A stretch of DNA of 64,000 nucleotides from Acidimicrobiaceae bacterium (GCA_003132205.1 PKWY01000048.1:56053-120052); one strand, 5' to 3'. Positions 47,240 through 55,672 are shown, counted from the stretch's first letter. The notes: a model not told the origin generated them from the sequence alone. Translations and numbers: made by a program.

Positions 47240-48439
47240 TCACTCTTCGTCAATGGTGAACGGCGCATGCACCGCGCCGAGTTCAATGCCCGCCGAGTGC
47301 AGGTCGGGGCGCTCGCCGCGGGCGACTTGCGCCCCCAGGGCCGCGCGTTCCCAACGCTCTTCCACCTTGCCGAAACGCCAGAAAAGCAGGGCGAAGGCCC
47401 AGGCTCCGACGAACATCCCCACGATGACAAAACCGGCTTTGTTGATGTTGAAGGCTGAGGCGTAGTTCCAGAGTCCTCCCTTCAGATGGAGCTCTCCAGC
47501 GAGCACCTGCATCAGCTCGAGTGTGCCGATGTAGACGGCGACCAAGACACTCAGCCCGGTGATGGCGATGTTGTAGTACACCTTGCGCACGGGCTTGGAA
47601 AAGGCCCAGCCGTAGGCGAAGTTCATGAACGATCCGTCGATGGTGTCGAGCAGGCTCATGCCGGCGGCGAACAGGATCGGCAGGGAGAGGAGTGCCCAAA
47701 AGGGCAAGCCAAAAGCCACTGAGGTCCCAGCGAGCACCAGGAATGCGACTTCGGTGAAAGTGTCGAATCCCAGACCGAAGAGCACGCCGATTGGGTACAT
47801 CTTCCATGGGGCGTCCACAGAACGCGCGAGCGGACCGAAGAATCTCATCATGAACCCGCGCGCGTTTAGATGCTTCTCGAGTTCCGAGTCGTCAAAACGG
47901 CCCTGACGCATTTGCACGAACAGTCGAATGATTCCCCAGAGAATTATGAGGTTCAAGGCCGCGATGAGATAGAGGAATCCACCAGAGACCAGGGTTCCGA
48001 CGAGCTGACCATAGTGGTGGAACGAGGAGTGCGTGTTCGAGATCTGGGATCCCAGAGCGCGGGCACTGAGACCCAGCAGTACCGTCAGAACGAAGACCAC
48101 GGATGAGTGGCCGAGCGAGAAGAAGAAGCCGACCGACATAGGGCGTTTGCCTTCGGACATGAACTTTCGCGTCGTGTTGTCAATCGCCGCTATGTGGTCG
48201 GCATCGAAGGCGTGGCGCATCCCCAGGGTGTAGGCCAACACACCCGTCCCCACGCCAAACATGTTCTTCGCGCCAATGCTGAAGTGATGCGTGGACGCAA
48301 CGATCAACAAGGTGAAGCCGAGGAGGTGAAGAAAGGCGATGAAGCCGAACATGCCGTAGAGCCTTCGCCACTCGGAAGGTGAAAACGAAGCGCGTACTCG
48401 ATGGCGAAGCTTGGTCGGAGCCTGGGCCAAGGTGCTCAT
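47240..48439 (-). CDS. hoxN: Nickel/cobalt permease (NiCoT/HoxN family)
   Basis: Inner-membrane uptake of Ni2+ or Co2+. About 399 residues with eight membrane segments. The signature RHAFDADHIAAIDNTTRK in helix II and LGFDTFTEVAFL in helix V are diagnostic. Which metal is preferred cannot be read directly; no urease or hydrogenase is in the window, while several B12-dependent enzymes are, so cobalt is plausible. It lies between mcd and mcl. ATG 48439 is 7 bases after TAAGGT, which could also serve as ribosome site. Confidence 0.92.
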   Translation of the reverse strand: MSTLAQAPTKLRHRVRASFSPSEWRRLYGMFGFIAFLHLLGFTLLIVASTHHFSIGAKNMFGVGTGVLAYTLGMRHAFDADHIAAIDNTTRKFMSEGKRPMSVGFFFSLGHSSVVFVLTVLLGLSARALGSQISNTHSSFHHYGQLVGTLVSGGFLYLIAALNLIILWGIIRLFVQMRQGRFDDSELEKHLNARGFMMRFFGPLARSVDAPWKMYPIGVLFGLGFDTFTEVAFLVLAGTSVAFGLPFWALLSLPILFAAGMSLLDTIDGSFMNFAYGWAFSKPVRKVYYNIAITGLSVLVAVYIGTLELMQVLAGELHLKGGLWNYASAFNINKAGFVIVGMFVGAWAFALLFWRFGKVEERWERAALGAQVARGERPDLHSAGIELGAVHAPFTIDEE

Positions 48440-48446
48440 AGGCGCC

Positions 48447-48452
48447 ACCTTA
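48447..48452 (-). promoter_or_regulatory. -10 element of hoxN, leaderless type
   Basis: TAAGGT, 7 bases before ATG 48439, the same hexamer and distance as thiE. An AAGG Shine-Dalgarno reading of the same bases is an alternative. Confidence 0.45.
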
Positions 48453-48478
48453 CTGGGAGCCCCTCCTAATAAGACGCC

Positions 48479-49417
48479 CTACGACATCGAGCGACTCATC
48501 CCGGAACGAAGGCCCCTCGCCACGAACGAATGTGCAATCTTCGCGGACGCCTCATCGATCATCTCGTCGCCAAACATGAGTGCTCCGGTCCCCTTTTGCT
48601 CCGTCGCCACCTGGTAGGCGTCAAGGATGTCGTAGGACTTGTCGAAGAGTGCCTGGCTCGGCGAGTACACCTCGTTGAGCACCAGGGCCTGATCGGGCGT
48701 GAGCGCCCACTTGCCGTCGAATCCGTACGAGTAGGAGATTCCCGCCGCAAAGCGCAGGGCGTCGAGGTCTCGAACCTTCAAGAAGGGACCATCGATGACC
48801 TGCAGGCCGTTGGCCCGACCCGCCATCAGGATCTTGGCGAACACGTAGCTGAACGGGTTGGACGGGCCGTGGTGGATGGTTTCGTCGATGGTGCTGACGG
48901 GCATGCCGATGGAGGCGCTGAAGTCTGCCGGGCCAAAGACGATGGTCTCGATCCGCCGCGACGCGGCGCAGATCTCCTCGACGTTGATGAGCCCGAGCGC
49001 CGATTCGATCTGGGCCTCGATACCGATGTGGCCGACCGGGAGCCCGGAGTTCTTCTCGATCTGAGTGAGCAGAAGGTCCATTGCGACGACGTCCGAGGCC
49101 CGCTCCACCTTGGGCATCATGATCTCGTCGAGGCGCGCGCCGGCGTTGCCCACGACCTCGATGACATCGCCGTAGGTCCACGGCGTGTCCCAGGCGTTCA
49201 CCCTCACGCAGAGCACCCGGTCGTCCCACTCGAGGGTCCGTATGGCGTTCACCACCTTGGCGCGCGCGGCCACCTTCTCGTTGGGGGCAACCGAGTCTTC
49301 GAGGTCGAGGAAACTCATATCGGCGGTGGCCGTCGGGGCTTTGGCGAGGAAGCGGTCTGAAGATCCTGGCGTGGAAAGGCAGGAGCGACGGGGCAAGGAG
49401 CGTGAACGTTCGGACAT
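48479..49417 (-). CDS. mcl: Malyl-CoA/beta-methylmalyl-CoA lyase (HpcH/HpaI family)
   Basis: Splits beta-methylmalyl-CoA into glyoxylate and propionyl-CoA. 312 residues. RRSCLSTPGSSDRFL, FLDLEDSVAP, the metal-binding Glu in IGIEAQIESALGL and Asp in FGPADFSASIG, and FDGKWALTPDQ match the CitE-like lyases of the ethylmalonyl-CoA pathway, with the C-terminal GDEMIDEASAK helix typical of the Streptomyces proteins. Leaderless ATG. Its product propionyl-CoA would feed the carboxylase and mutase at 6.4-11 kb. Confidence 0.88.
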   Translation of the reverse strand: MSERSRSLPRRSCLSTPGSSDRFLAKAPTATADMSFLDLEDSVAPNEKVAARAKVVNAIRTLEWDDRVLCVRVNAWDTPWTYGDVIEVVGNAGARLDEIMMPKVERASDVVAMDLLLTQIEKNSGLPVGHIGIEAQIESALGLINVEEICAASRRIETIVFGPADFSASIGMPVSTIDETIHHGPSNPFSYVFAKILMAGRANGLQVIDGPFLKVRDLDALRFAAGISYSYGFDGKWALTPDQALVLNEVYSPSQALFDKSYDILDAYQVATEQKGTGALMFGDEMIDEASAKIAHSFVARGLRSGMSRSMS

Positions 49418-49423
49418 GCAACG

Positions 49424-49429
49424 AGCATA
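49424..49429 (-). promoter_or_regulatory. -10 element of mcl, leaderless type
   Basis: TATGCT, 6 bases before ATG 49417. Confidence 0.5.
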
Positions 49430-49556
49430 TTCTTGCGGGCAACGTCGCCGGAATACGAGCGCGAGCGCCGTTGGACCATTGGATTCTTAGGCCTTTTGAT
49501 CAGGCGATTTCTGACTTCTTGTGCTTTTCCTTGCCTCCTCATCCGTTCTGAGCCGG

Positions 49557-49562
49557 TAACCT
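49557..49562 (+). promoter_or_regulatory. -10 element of the NlpC/P60 gene, leaderless type
   Basis: TAACCT, 7 bases before GTG 49570; identical hexamer and spacing to the mutase gene. Confidence 0.5.
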
Positions 49563-49569
49563 TCACTAC

Positions 49570-50676
49570 GTGACTGACGTCGAGCGCTTCGCGCTCCATT
49601 CGACGCTACGGCCAACTAGGGGACTTCAGCGGTTCCGGTGGATCAAGTCCGCTCTGGCTGTCGTCGCAGTGTGTTCCAGCACTGTGACCGTTTTTTCACG
49701 TCCTGCTGGCGCCTCATCAATCGCCGCCGATCGGGCCGAGGCGACCACGCTCTACAACCAGATCCAGTCGATCAATGGGCGCGTGGAACTGCTCGGCCAG
49801 AAGTACGACCTGTCACGGATCAAGCTCGACAAGGTCAACAACGAAATCGCCAACACCAAGGCCACCGTGGCCCAGATCGAGAGCAGCGTCACCAAGAGCA
49901 ACAATCAGCTCCGCGCGGACGCCATCTTCGCATACGTGACCAACGGAGCGGCGGCAAGCAACAACCCCCTCTTCTCCTCGAACGCCTCGAACATCGGGGC
50001 CACGAACGTGTACAACCAGCTCGCCGAGGGCAACATCAGCTCAACGATCGCCAGTCTGAAGAACTACAAGATCGAGCTGACCCAGGAGAAGAGCATCCTC
50101 GCCAATGAGGACGCCCGCGCCCGCGCCGCCGCGGTGGCTTCCGCGTCGTCGTTCCACAAGGCGAAGCTCCTCCAGGCGACGCTGAAGCGCACGCTCGGAC
50201 AGGTGAAGGGAAAGATCGCGACCTACGTGGCCGAAGTAGCTGCCGCCGCGGCGGCGAAAGCCGCGGGCACGTTGCACTCGGCCAAGCCCCAAAAGGGCTT
50301 CCCCGCGCCTCCGGGGGACTCGCGCGCCGCGATCGCTATCCAGGCCGCAGAGAGTTACATCGGCACCTGGTACTGCTGGGGCGGCGCGTCGAGAAGCTGC
50401 GTCGACTGTTCGGGGCTCACCATGTTGGCGTACGAGGCGGCGGGCATCTCCTTCCCCCACTACTCGGGAGCGCAGTACCAGGACACCATGCGCGTGCCGC
50501 TCTACGACATTCAGCCTGGGGATCTTCTCTTCTACGGCTACAACGGCGACGAGCACGTTGCCATGTACGTGGGTCACGGTGACATGATCGAGGCCGAGAT
50601 GACCGGAACGCGCGTTCATATCGTGCCTATCCGGCTTGGGTACGGGTTCGCTGGCCTAGGTCGCCCGCGAGCCTAG
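49570..50676 (+). CDS. NlpC/P60 family peptidoglycan endopeptidase
   Basis: Secreted cell-wall hydrolase (gamma-D-glutamyl-diamino acid endopeptidase type). 368 residues: a basic tail, hydrophobic signal segment at about 28-45 with cleavage near AGA-SS, a long coiled coil (about 50-200) as in RipA-like proteins, a linker, then the NlpC/P60 domain with Cys280 in DCSGLTML and His329 in DEHVAMYVG. The coiled coil may keep it inactive until bound by a partner. lgt-like gene follows after 2 bases. Confidence 0.88.
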   Translation: MTDVERFALHSTLRPTRGLQRFRWIKSALAVVAVCSSTVTVFSRPAGASSIAADRAEATTLYNQIQSINGRVELLGQKYDLSRIKLDKVNNEIANTKATVAQIESSVTKSNNQLRADAIFAYVTNGAAASNNPLFSSNASNIGATNVYNQLAEGNISSTIASLKNYKIELTQEKSILANEDARARAAAVASASSFHKAKLLQATLKRTLGQVKGKIATYVAEVAAAAAAKAAGTLHSAKPQKGFPAPPGDSRAAIAIQAAESYIGTWYCWGGASRSCVDCSGLTMLAYEAAGISFPHYSGAQYQDTMRVPLYDIQPGDLLFYGYNGDEHVAMYVGHGDMIEAEMTGTRVHIVPIRLGYGFAGLGRPRA

Positions 50677-50678
50677 GT

Positions 50679-51443
50679 GTGTCGGGCGTACCAACTTCAG
50701 TACATCTAGGGCCCCTGGTCTTTCATCTGTACGGCTTCGGCCTCGCGATCGCCGCCTACGTCGCCTACGTCTACTCTCGTCGTCGGCTGCACCATGACGG
50801 ATTCAGCACCGAACACTTCGGCAAGTTCGCAGCTGCCCTCGTGGTGAGCGGTCTCGTAGGGGCGCGCCTGGCCAATATCGCCACCAACTGGTCGTACTAC
50901 TCAGGACACCCAGCTCGCTGGATTGCCGTTTGGCAGGGGGGGCTCGCGAGCTTCGGCGGAATCGCACTCGCCCTTCCCGTCGGCATCTACCTGCAGCGCC
51001 GCTGGTGGCCAATGGGTTCGCTGACCCGGTTCACCGACGCGCTGATCCCCGCGCTCATTGCCGGCTGGGCCCTCGGCCGAGTGCTCGGCCCCCAGTTCAT
51101 GGTTGACGGAGGCGGTCACGTAACCCGGCAGTGGTTCGGACTTCACTACGCGGGCCAGGTCGGCAGACGAGTTCCGGTTCCGCTCATCCAGGGCGCAGAG
51201 GATGGGCTGCTGTGGCTCGGGCTGCTGTGGACCGAGAGAAAGTGGACGAGCCGCTTCAGCGGCGCCATCTCGGGAATCGCGATGATCGTCTGGGGTCTCG
51301 TGAGGGCCGGTGACGAGCACTGGCTGCTCGGCCAACAGTCCCATAGCGGGTCGCTCGGCGTTCAAGTCGCCGGTCTGGTCCTCGCCCTTGGGGGACTTCT
51401 CATGCTGCTCCTACGGCGTCGGGATCCGGTCGCTGCCGCGTAG
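50679..51443 (+). CDS. lgt: Prolipoprotein diacylglyceryl transferase homologue (divergent)
   Basis: 254 residues, about seven membrane segments, with the family blocks FHLYGFGLAIAAYVAY, GLVGARLANI, WQGGLASFGGIA and a late arginine in GLVRAGDEHW. True Lgt attaches diacylglycerol to lipoprotein cysteines. The signature GRxGNFxNxE is changed to GRVLGPQFM, so several conserved polar residues are missing; it may be a paralog with another role, or a low-activity Lgt. GTG start directly follows the NlpC/P60 gene. Confidence 0.7.
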   Translation: MSGVPTSVHLGPLVFHLYGFGLAIAAYVAYVYSRRRLHHDGFSTEHFGKFAAALVVSGLVGARLANIATNWSYYSGHPARWIAVWQGGLASFGGIALALPVGIYLQRRWWPMGSLTRFTDALIPALIAGWALGRVLGPQFMVDGGGHVTRQWFGLHYAGQVGRRVPVPLIQGAEDGLLWLGLLWTERKWTSRFSGAISGIAMIVWGLVRAGDEHWLLGQQSHSGSLGVQVAGLVLALGGLLMLLLRRRDPVAAA

Positions 51444-51662
51444 GCCGCTGCTGACCTGCTCCAACTCTCCGGGAAACAAGATTCGAAATGCAGTCCGAGA
51501 CGAGCTATCTCGGCCACTTCGCCCTCGCGAACGGGCGGCTGCCAGCGGTCGGACGTGGCGGAGGTGCCCGGGTGATGTCGCTCTCTTCGAGCGCGCATCG
51601 AAGGTGCGACCTGAACCGCGAATATCCGAAGAACTGAGGTAGATCTCAACCTTGGTTGAGGC
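51444..51662. other. Intergenic region between the lgt-like and SRPBCC genes
   Basis: 219 bases between convergent genes with no gene visible. A 16-base palindrome (CTCAACC-TT-GGTTGAG) at 51645-51660 directly adjoins the SRPBCC stop; its two-base loop is too tight for a standard terminator and its role is unclear. Confidence 0.4.
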
Positions 51663-52121
51663 CTACTCCGAGCCCCCTTCGAGCAGGTTCTTGAGATTCC
51701 CGAGCAACGGTGGCCATCCCTCGCGCACGAGGGCAAGCACCGTGCTGTCGGAGTCGAAGCCGTCGTGCAGCACGGTGAGCTCGGTGAGCGCTTCTCGAGG
51801 GCGCAGCGTATACGTGACCCTGGAGCGAGGCTCCTTGGAGATGACCTGTTGGATCTCTTGACTGATCCCATTTCGTGTCGACATCTCGTCGGTCATGGTG
51901 TGCCAGGTGTAGCTGAGTTCCTTCGCGGGCTCGTGGGCCAGGACCACCTGATCGGCGTCCTCAATCACTACGCCACGACTGATCCACGTCATCGTGGAGC
52001 CCACGTTCCAATCGGTTCGAAACTCGGTGTCCCACCATTTTCGAGTGAAGCGCGGTTCAATTAACGCGGCCCATATCTCCTCGGGCGTCGCTCCGAAGCT
52101 GATCGTGTACTCGAATTGCAT
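51663..52121 (-). CDS. SRPBCC/AHSA1 domain protein
   Basis: 152 residues. FEYTISFGATPEEIWAALIEP, FTRKWW and the terminal GWPPLLGNLKNLLEG are the START-like fold marks of the AHSA1 family. Members bind hydrophobic ligands. Such genes often stand beside an ArsR regulator and a DHFR-like reductase; here a broken DHFR-family gene lies just upstream on the same strand, so the group may have been a unit that is decaying. ATG 52121 with TAGACT 6 bases upstream. Confidence 0.82.
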   Translation of the reverse strand: MQFEYTISFGATPEEIWAALIEPRFTRKWWDTEFRTDWNVGSTMTWISRGVVIEDADQVVLAHEPAKELSYTWHTMTDEMSTRNGISQEIQQVISKEPRSRVTYTLRPREALTELTVLHDGFDSDSTVLALVREGWPPLLGNLKNLLEGGSE

Positions 52122-52127
52122 GGGCGA

Positions 52128-52133
52128 AGTCTA
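52128..52133 (-). promoter_or_regulatory. -10 element of the SRPBCC gene, leaderless type
   Basis: TAGACT, 6 bases before ATG 52121. Confidence 0.45.
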
Positions 52134-52196
52134 AGACCCGCCGTGTTGAATTCCTAGCGGGTGGTTCACCGCTCTTCGTGAAGCAGGGATTTGCAC

Positions 52197-52808
52197 TCAT
52201 TCGCGAGAGGTTGCGTGCTTCAACGCCCGATAATGAAGTCCAACCGCACCGGTTGCGAAAACCCTGGTCTCGACGAGATCAGGTTTCAGGTGCTCCCCGA
52301 GGCCGCTGAAGAGCGCGATCCCTGATTCCAGGGTCACAGGGTCACAGGGTCACAGGGTCACAGGGTCACGTTCAGACGATATTCGTCGATGAGGCCCGCG
52401 GCGCATGAAGTTCTGGGCCAGCGTGGGGCCTTCGAGCATGAGGAGGTCTTTTCCCGGTTCGCTCTTCGGTTGCGACATCTCCCGGGCGACGTCGTCGCGG
52501 ACAATTCTCGAATTGGCCTAATTCGCCTCCTCGGGACTTGTCGAGAAGACGATCATCGTCGCGTCATTTGCCCAGCGCCAATGATCGACATCGTGCCTCG
52601 TGGCCTGGGGATTTCTCGCCACCGTCGGCCAGTAGCTCTCCATCGTTCGATAGGTCACCCCCCCTTAGAGGGCGCTGTCGGCCTGGTCGGTGATGCCCTT
52701 GCACGTACTCTCAAAGGTCGTCCGAAAGCCTGATCGGTCCATCTCACCGTGCGGCCCGGCGGCGAACCCGACGAGTGAGGCGTGCATCAGCAGAACAATC
52801 CTCCGCAT
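52197..52808 (-). pseudogene. Degraded dihydrofolate reductase-family (RibD C-terminal-like) gene
   Basis: Reading the minus strand from ATG 52808 gives MRRIVLLMHASLVGFAAGP, then GGVTYRTMESYWPTVARNP, MIVFSTSPEEAN, ANSRIVRDDVARE, LLMLEGPTLAQNFMRRG, LIDEYRLNVT and finally GIALFSGLGEHLKPDLVETR to TGA 52197-52199. This is the whole of a DHFR-like family protein of about 190 residues. It is broken by an in-frame TAA (near 52665), an in-frame TAG (near 52520), a +1 shift in a GGG run (near 52400) and an expanded 8-bp repeat (52330-52369) that puts TGA in frame. Four independent lesions make function very unlikely. Confidence 0.78.
52330..52369. repeat. Tandem repeat, five copies of an 8-bp unit
   Basis: Five perfect AGGGTCAC units (GTGACCCT on the coding strand of the pseudogene). 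With a single unit the pseudogene frame would be continuous across this point (NVTLESGIAL), so four extra units were probably added by slippage. Confidence 0.95.
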
Positions 52809-52847
52809 CAGTCGATTGCACGTCCGGCCAGACCTTCCTTTCGCCCG

Positions 52848-52853
52848 TAATCT
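52848..52853 (+). promoter_or_regulatory. -10 element of the gene at 52861, leaderless type
   Basis: TAATCT, 7 bases before ATG 52861. Confidence 0.5.
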
Positions 52854-52860
52854 CTAGGGA

Positions 52861-53517
52861 ATGGATGCCTCGCCAAGAGATTTCGCCGGACGCCATACGG
52901 CGCCGCGGATCATCTCCGGCGTCGTGCTGGCGGCATTGGTTTCCTTTCTGCTCTGGCCCGCCCTCGTCGGCGCCACGGGTTCATCCCCAGGCAGCCTGCA
53001 CCAGACCAGCACCGAGCCGAGCTTCACCGTTGGACTTGATGCTCAGATGAAGACTCTCTGGAGGGCGATTGAGGCTGATGCGCCGGCGCTCGGCCAAACC
53101 GTCTTCTTTCCCCGCGGGGCCTATCTCCAGATGAAGGCCGGGGCGATTGTCGATCCGGGCGGCGACTACACCCGCAGGCTCATCGGGTTCTTTGATCTTG
53201 ACCTCGCCGCGTATCACCGAACGATCGACGTTCCGAGGGCCGCGACGTTTCTGCGGGTCGGCGTGAACCCGGCCGACGCCGCGTGGATCCCTGCGGGAGC
53301 GTGCGAAAACAAGATTGGCTACTGGCATATTCCCGGCGTGCGGCTCGTCTTCGAGAAGGGCGGCAAGGTCGAGTCGGTCGAGGTGGCGTCGCTGATCTCA
53401 TGGCGTGGGGTTTGGTACATCGTTCACTTGGGCCCTAATCCACGTCCGACCGACGCGGGCACCGTCGATGGTTTCCTCACAGGGCCGGGCCGTCCCGGCC
53501 CGGCGGGCGGTTGCTAG
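52861..53517 (+). CDS. Secreted or membrane-anchored protein of unknown function
   Basis: 218 residues, not recognised. A basic N-terminus and hydrophobic segment (IISGVVLAALVSFLLWPALVG, about 17-37) form a signal peptide or anchor, probably cut after the ALVGA stretch. The rest is soluble with FFPRGAYLQMKAG, RRLIGFFDLDLAAYHRTI and WRGVWYIVHLGPNPRP, and ends in a Gly/Pro-rich tail. The general layout recalls lipoprotein-like or SCP-type outside proteins but no family match can be claimed. It overlaps the stop of the convergent CapA gene by 4 bases. Confidence 0.7.
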   Translation: MDASPRDFAGRHTAPRIISGVVLAALVSFLLWPALVGATGSSPGSLHQTSTEPSFTVGLDAQMKTLWRAIEADAPALGQTVFFPRGAYLQMKAGAIVDPGGDYTRRLIGFFDLDLAAYHRTIDVPRAATFLRVGVNPADAAWIPAGACENKIGYWHIPGVRLVFEKGGKVESVEVASLISWRGVWYIVHLGPNPRPTDAGTVDGFLTGPGRPGPAGGC

Positions 53518-54671
53518 CCGGCCAGCCGTTCGATCGATCCATTGGCCGCGATGATCGCTGCGTCGGCACCGAAATCCTCCTTCGACAACTGGTTCACGAA
53601 AACTGCGGAGGCGTCGGTCGGATCAACGAAGGGCTGACCGCCGAAGGTGAGGCGCACCGATGTGAAACGCCCCGAGACGAATGTCCCGGTCGAGCTCATC
53701 GTCACGTGCAGGATCGCCGAGAGATCCAGGTCGCCGGCCGCCGAGAAATTCTCGAAGTTGACGAAGTCGCCCAGGCTGTAGGCAATGAGACGCCCTCGGT
53801 ACCACTCCATGCCGCGAAGCACGTGAGGGCCGCTGGCGATCACGAGGTCGGCGCCGTCATTGATGGCGGCGTGGGCGAACGCGTACGGATTGCCCCGGTC
53901 TTCTCCCACGTAGGTCTCGGTCTGGCGCGTCACGTGATCCGCCTGCTCGCCTTCGGCGCCGGCGTGCATGTACACGACCACCACGTTCGCCAATTGCTTG
54001 GCCTTCGCGATCAACTGGGCCGCCGCGGGGAAGTTGAGCAGATCGTTGGTATTGGTATAAGGCGCAAAGCCCACGAACGCCACCTTCACGGCACCGTCGC
54101 TCACGACACCGATCTGACCGGGAAGACCGGCCTGGGCGATGCCCGCCGCGCTCAGGGCCTCGGAGGTATCTATCGCGCCCTCTCCGCCAAAGTCGTGGGA
54201 GTGGTTGTTCGCGCTGTTGAGGACGGTGAAGCCCGCCGCGCGATACACCGAGGCGAACGTCGTGGGTACTCGAAACGCGTAACACTCGGACGAGGTCGTC
54301 GCGCACTTCGAGGTGGTCGCGTTGGTGAGCGTGCCCTCAAGGTTCCCGAAGACGATCGGGGCCGCCAACGCGGCCCTGATCGGCTGAAGGTACTGGCGGG
54401 GATTCGAAGGAATGCCAGGAGTGTTCCCGAGTTCGGTGTCTCCCACGGCCGAGAGGGTGACCGTGGGCGGAACTGTCGTGGTGGTGGTGGCGGGCGTCCA
54501 GGACGTGGTTGTCCTCGACGGAGCCGGCGCCGACGATGAATGAACGGAAATGGCGATGCCCGCGCCGACGAACGCCGCCACGATCAGCGTCGGCGCGAGC
54601 CAAAGGGCCAACCGGCGTCGCGACGGGGCGCCGCCACGCGCCTGGCCGTTGTCGCTGCGCGTGTCTACCAC
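53514..54671 (-). CDS. CapA-family (poly-gamma-glutamate synthesis type) metallophosphatase-like protein
   Basis: 385 residues. Short cytoplasmic tail, one membrane segment (about 22-42), a Thr/Pro-rich linker, then a CapA domain with AVGDTELGNTPG, FGNLEGTLT, NSANNHSHDFG, VVVVYMHAGAEG and SGPHVLRGMEWY, YSLGDFVNF; these Asp, Asn and His residues bind metals. CapA/PgsA proteins act outside the cell in polymer synthesis or modification. GTG 54671 overlaps the upstream glycosidase by 7 bases, so the two are probably expressed together. The in-frame stretch upstream lies in that gene. Confidence 0.85.
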   Translation of the reverse strand: MVDTRSDNGQARGGAPSRRRLALWLAPTLIVAAFVGAGIAISVHSSSAPAPSRTTTSWTPATTTTTVPPTVTLSAVGDTELGNTPGIPSNPRQYLQPIRAALAAPIVFGNLEGTLTNATTSKCATTSSECYAFRVPTTFASVYRAAGFTVLNSANNHSHDFGGEGAIDTSEALSAAGIAQAGLPGQIGVVSDGAVKVAFVGFAPYTNTNDLLNFPAAAQLIAKAKQLANVVVVYMHAGAEGEQADHVTRQTETYVGEDRGNPYAFAHAAINDGADLVIASGPHVLRGMEWYRGRLIAYSLGDFVNFENFSAAGDLDLSAILHVTMSSTGTFVSGRFTSVRLTFGGQPFVDPTDASAVFVNQLSKEDFGADAAIIAANGSIERLAG

Positions 54672-55672
54672 GGCTGGGCCTCCCCGGGCCGCTCGGTTTC
54701 GAAGACCGCGAAGAAGTCCTTGGTGCTCGGATAGAGGAATCTGCGCGAGATCTGATTCGGATTGGGAACGTCGAGGGAGGGGTCCTTGGCGCCCGCGCCC
54801 GCGTACGTGACAAAGATCGGCCATTCGGGGTTGATGTCGAGTTGCATCGCCCGCACCACGTGAAGGTCGACCAGTATCGCGGCCAACGATTGGGCCGTGA
54901 CGTCGGAGGCCGCGACGTAGATCAGATTGCCGTTCGCGTCAACGCCGAGCGCCGTGCGCCATACGGCGGGAAGTCCGTGCAACGTGACTCCCCAAAGCGC
55001 GTTGTCCGATGCCGTAGGGGCCGCGACCGAGTCGTTTACCAAGAGCGCCAGGTTCTGGCGAGCCATGACGAGCGTCGGTCCCGGACGGGGTCCCCCGGTC
55101 CAAGCCAGGACGTCGACGGTGCCATTGGTGTAGCGAACGACCGTCGCCTCGCCCCTCACCATCGGAAAGTACAGGGTTTGATTGGCGTAGAAGCCGGCCG
55201 ACCCATCCTTCTCGTAGAAACCCGAGTTGAAGGTGGCGAGCAGTCGCGGGTAGGCCGACGGCGGCACCATCTCGGGGCCCCGCGCAAGCGCACTCGGACC
55301 GGGCCCTTCGTAACCGGGATAGAGGGCCAGGTCGGTTGACGAGGTTCGTATCCAAGCGGCGTAGGCGGTGATCGCCGGTTGGGTCGGAATCGGGTCGAAT
55401 GATGCCGTGTAGATCGAGGGCAACGCCCCCGACCACGTGTCCTGCGCCTTCCAGGGCACGCAGTCGCTCTTGAGGGTTGAGGTCGTGCTGGAAGAACCCG
55501 TGTCTCCAGCGCTTGCGCAGGAGTTCGGAGGGGCCGCGATCGTGGTGGTCGTTGTGGTCGCGATCGCCGCGGACGTCGTCGTCGTCGAACGGGTTACGGC
55601 CGATTGGCGGTAAAGCCACAACGCCCCTCCGACGAGCATCACCGCGGCGACAAGAATCGCGACCTTACGCAT
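54665..55672 (-). CDS. Phosphodiester glycosidase (NAGPA/DUF2233)-like exported protein
   Basis: 335 residues. Signal anchor at 4-20, a Thr/Ser-rich linker, then a domain with LLATFNSGFYEKDGSAGFY, TASDNALWGVTLHG and RAMQLDINPEWP. These match the arrangement of phosphodiester glycosidase domains (GGFF-like loop, then a late Asp-rich loop), where the usual LDGGGS is LDINPEW, so activity is uncertain. GAGAGAGG precedes ATG 55672. Coupled to the CapA gene, with a similar Thr-rich linker, suggesting the two act on the same outer polymer. Confidence 0.72.
   Translation of the reverse strand: MRKVAILVAAVMLVGGALWLYRQSAVTRSTTTTSAAIATTTTTTIAAPPNSCASAGDTGSSSTTSTLKSDCVPWKAQDTWSGALPSIYTASFDPIPTQPAITAYAAWIRTSSTDLALYPGYEGPGPSALARGPEMVPPSAYPRLLATFNSGFYEKDGSAGFYANQTLYFPMVRGEATVVRYTNGTVDVLAWTGGPRPGPTLVMARQNLALLVNDSVAAPTASDNALWGVTLHGLPAVWRTALGVDANGNLIYVAASDVTAQSLAAILVDLHVVRAMQLDINPEWPIFVTYAGAGAKDPSLDVPNPNQISRRFLYPSTKDFFAVFETERPGEAQPW

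Noticed and set aside
51362..51871. Minus-strand frame of 169 codons after the lgt-like gene
   Set aside because: Arg/Ser-rich low-quality composition, overlaps both the lgt-like gene and the SRPBCC gene in other frames.
52330..52369. CRISPR-like array
   Set aside because: The 8-bp units are directly adjacent without spacers and lie in a degraded reading frame; there are no cas genes.
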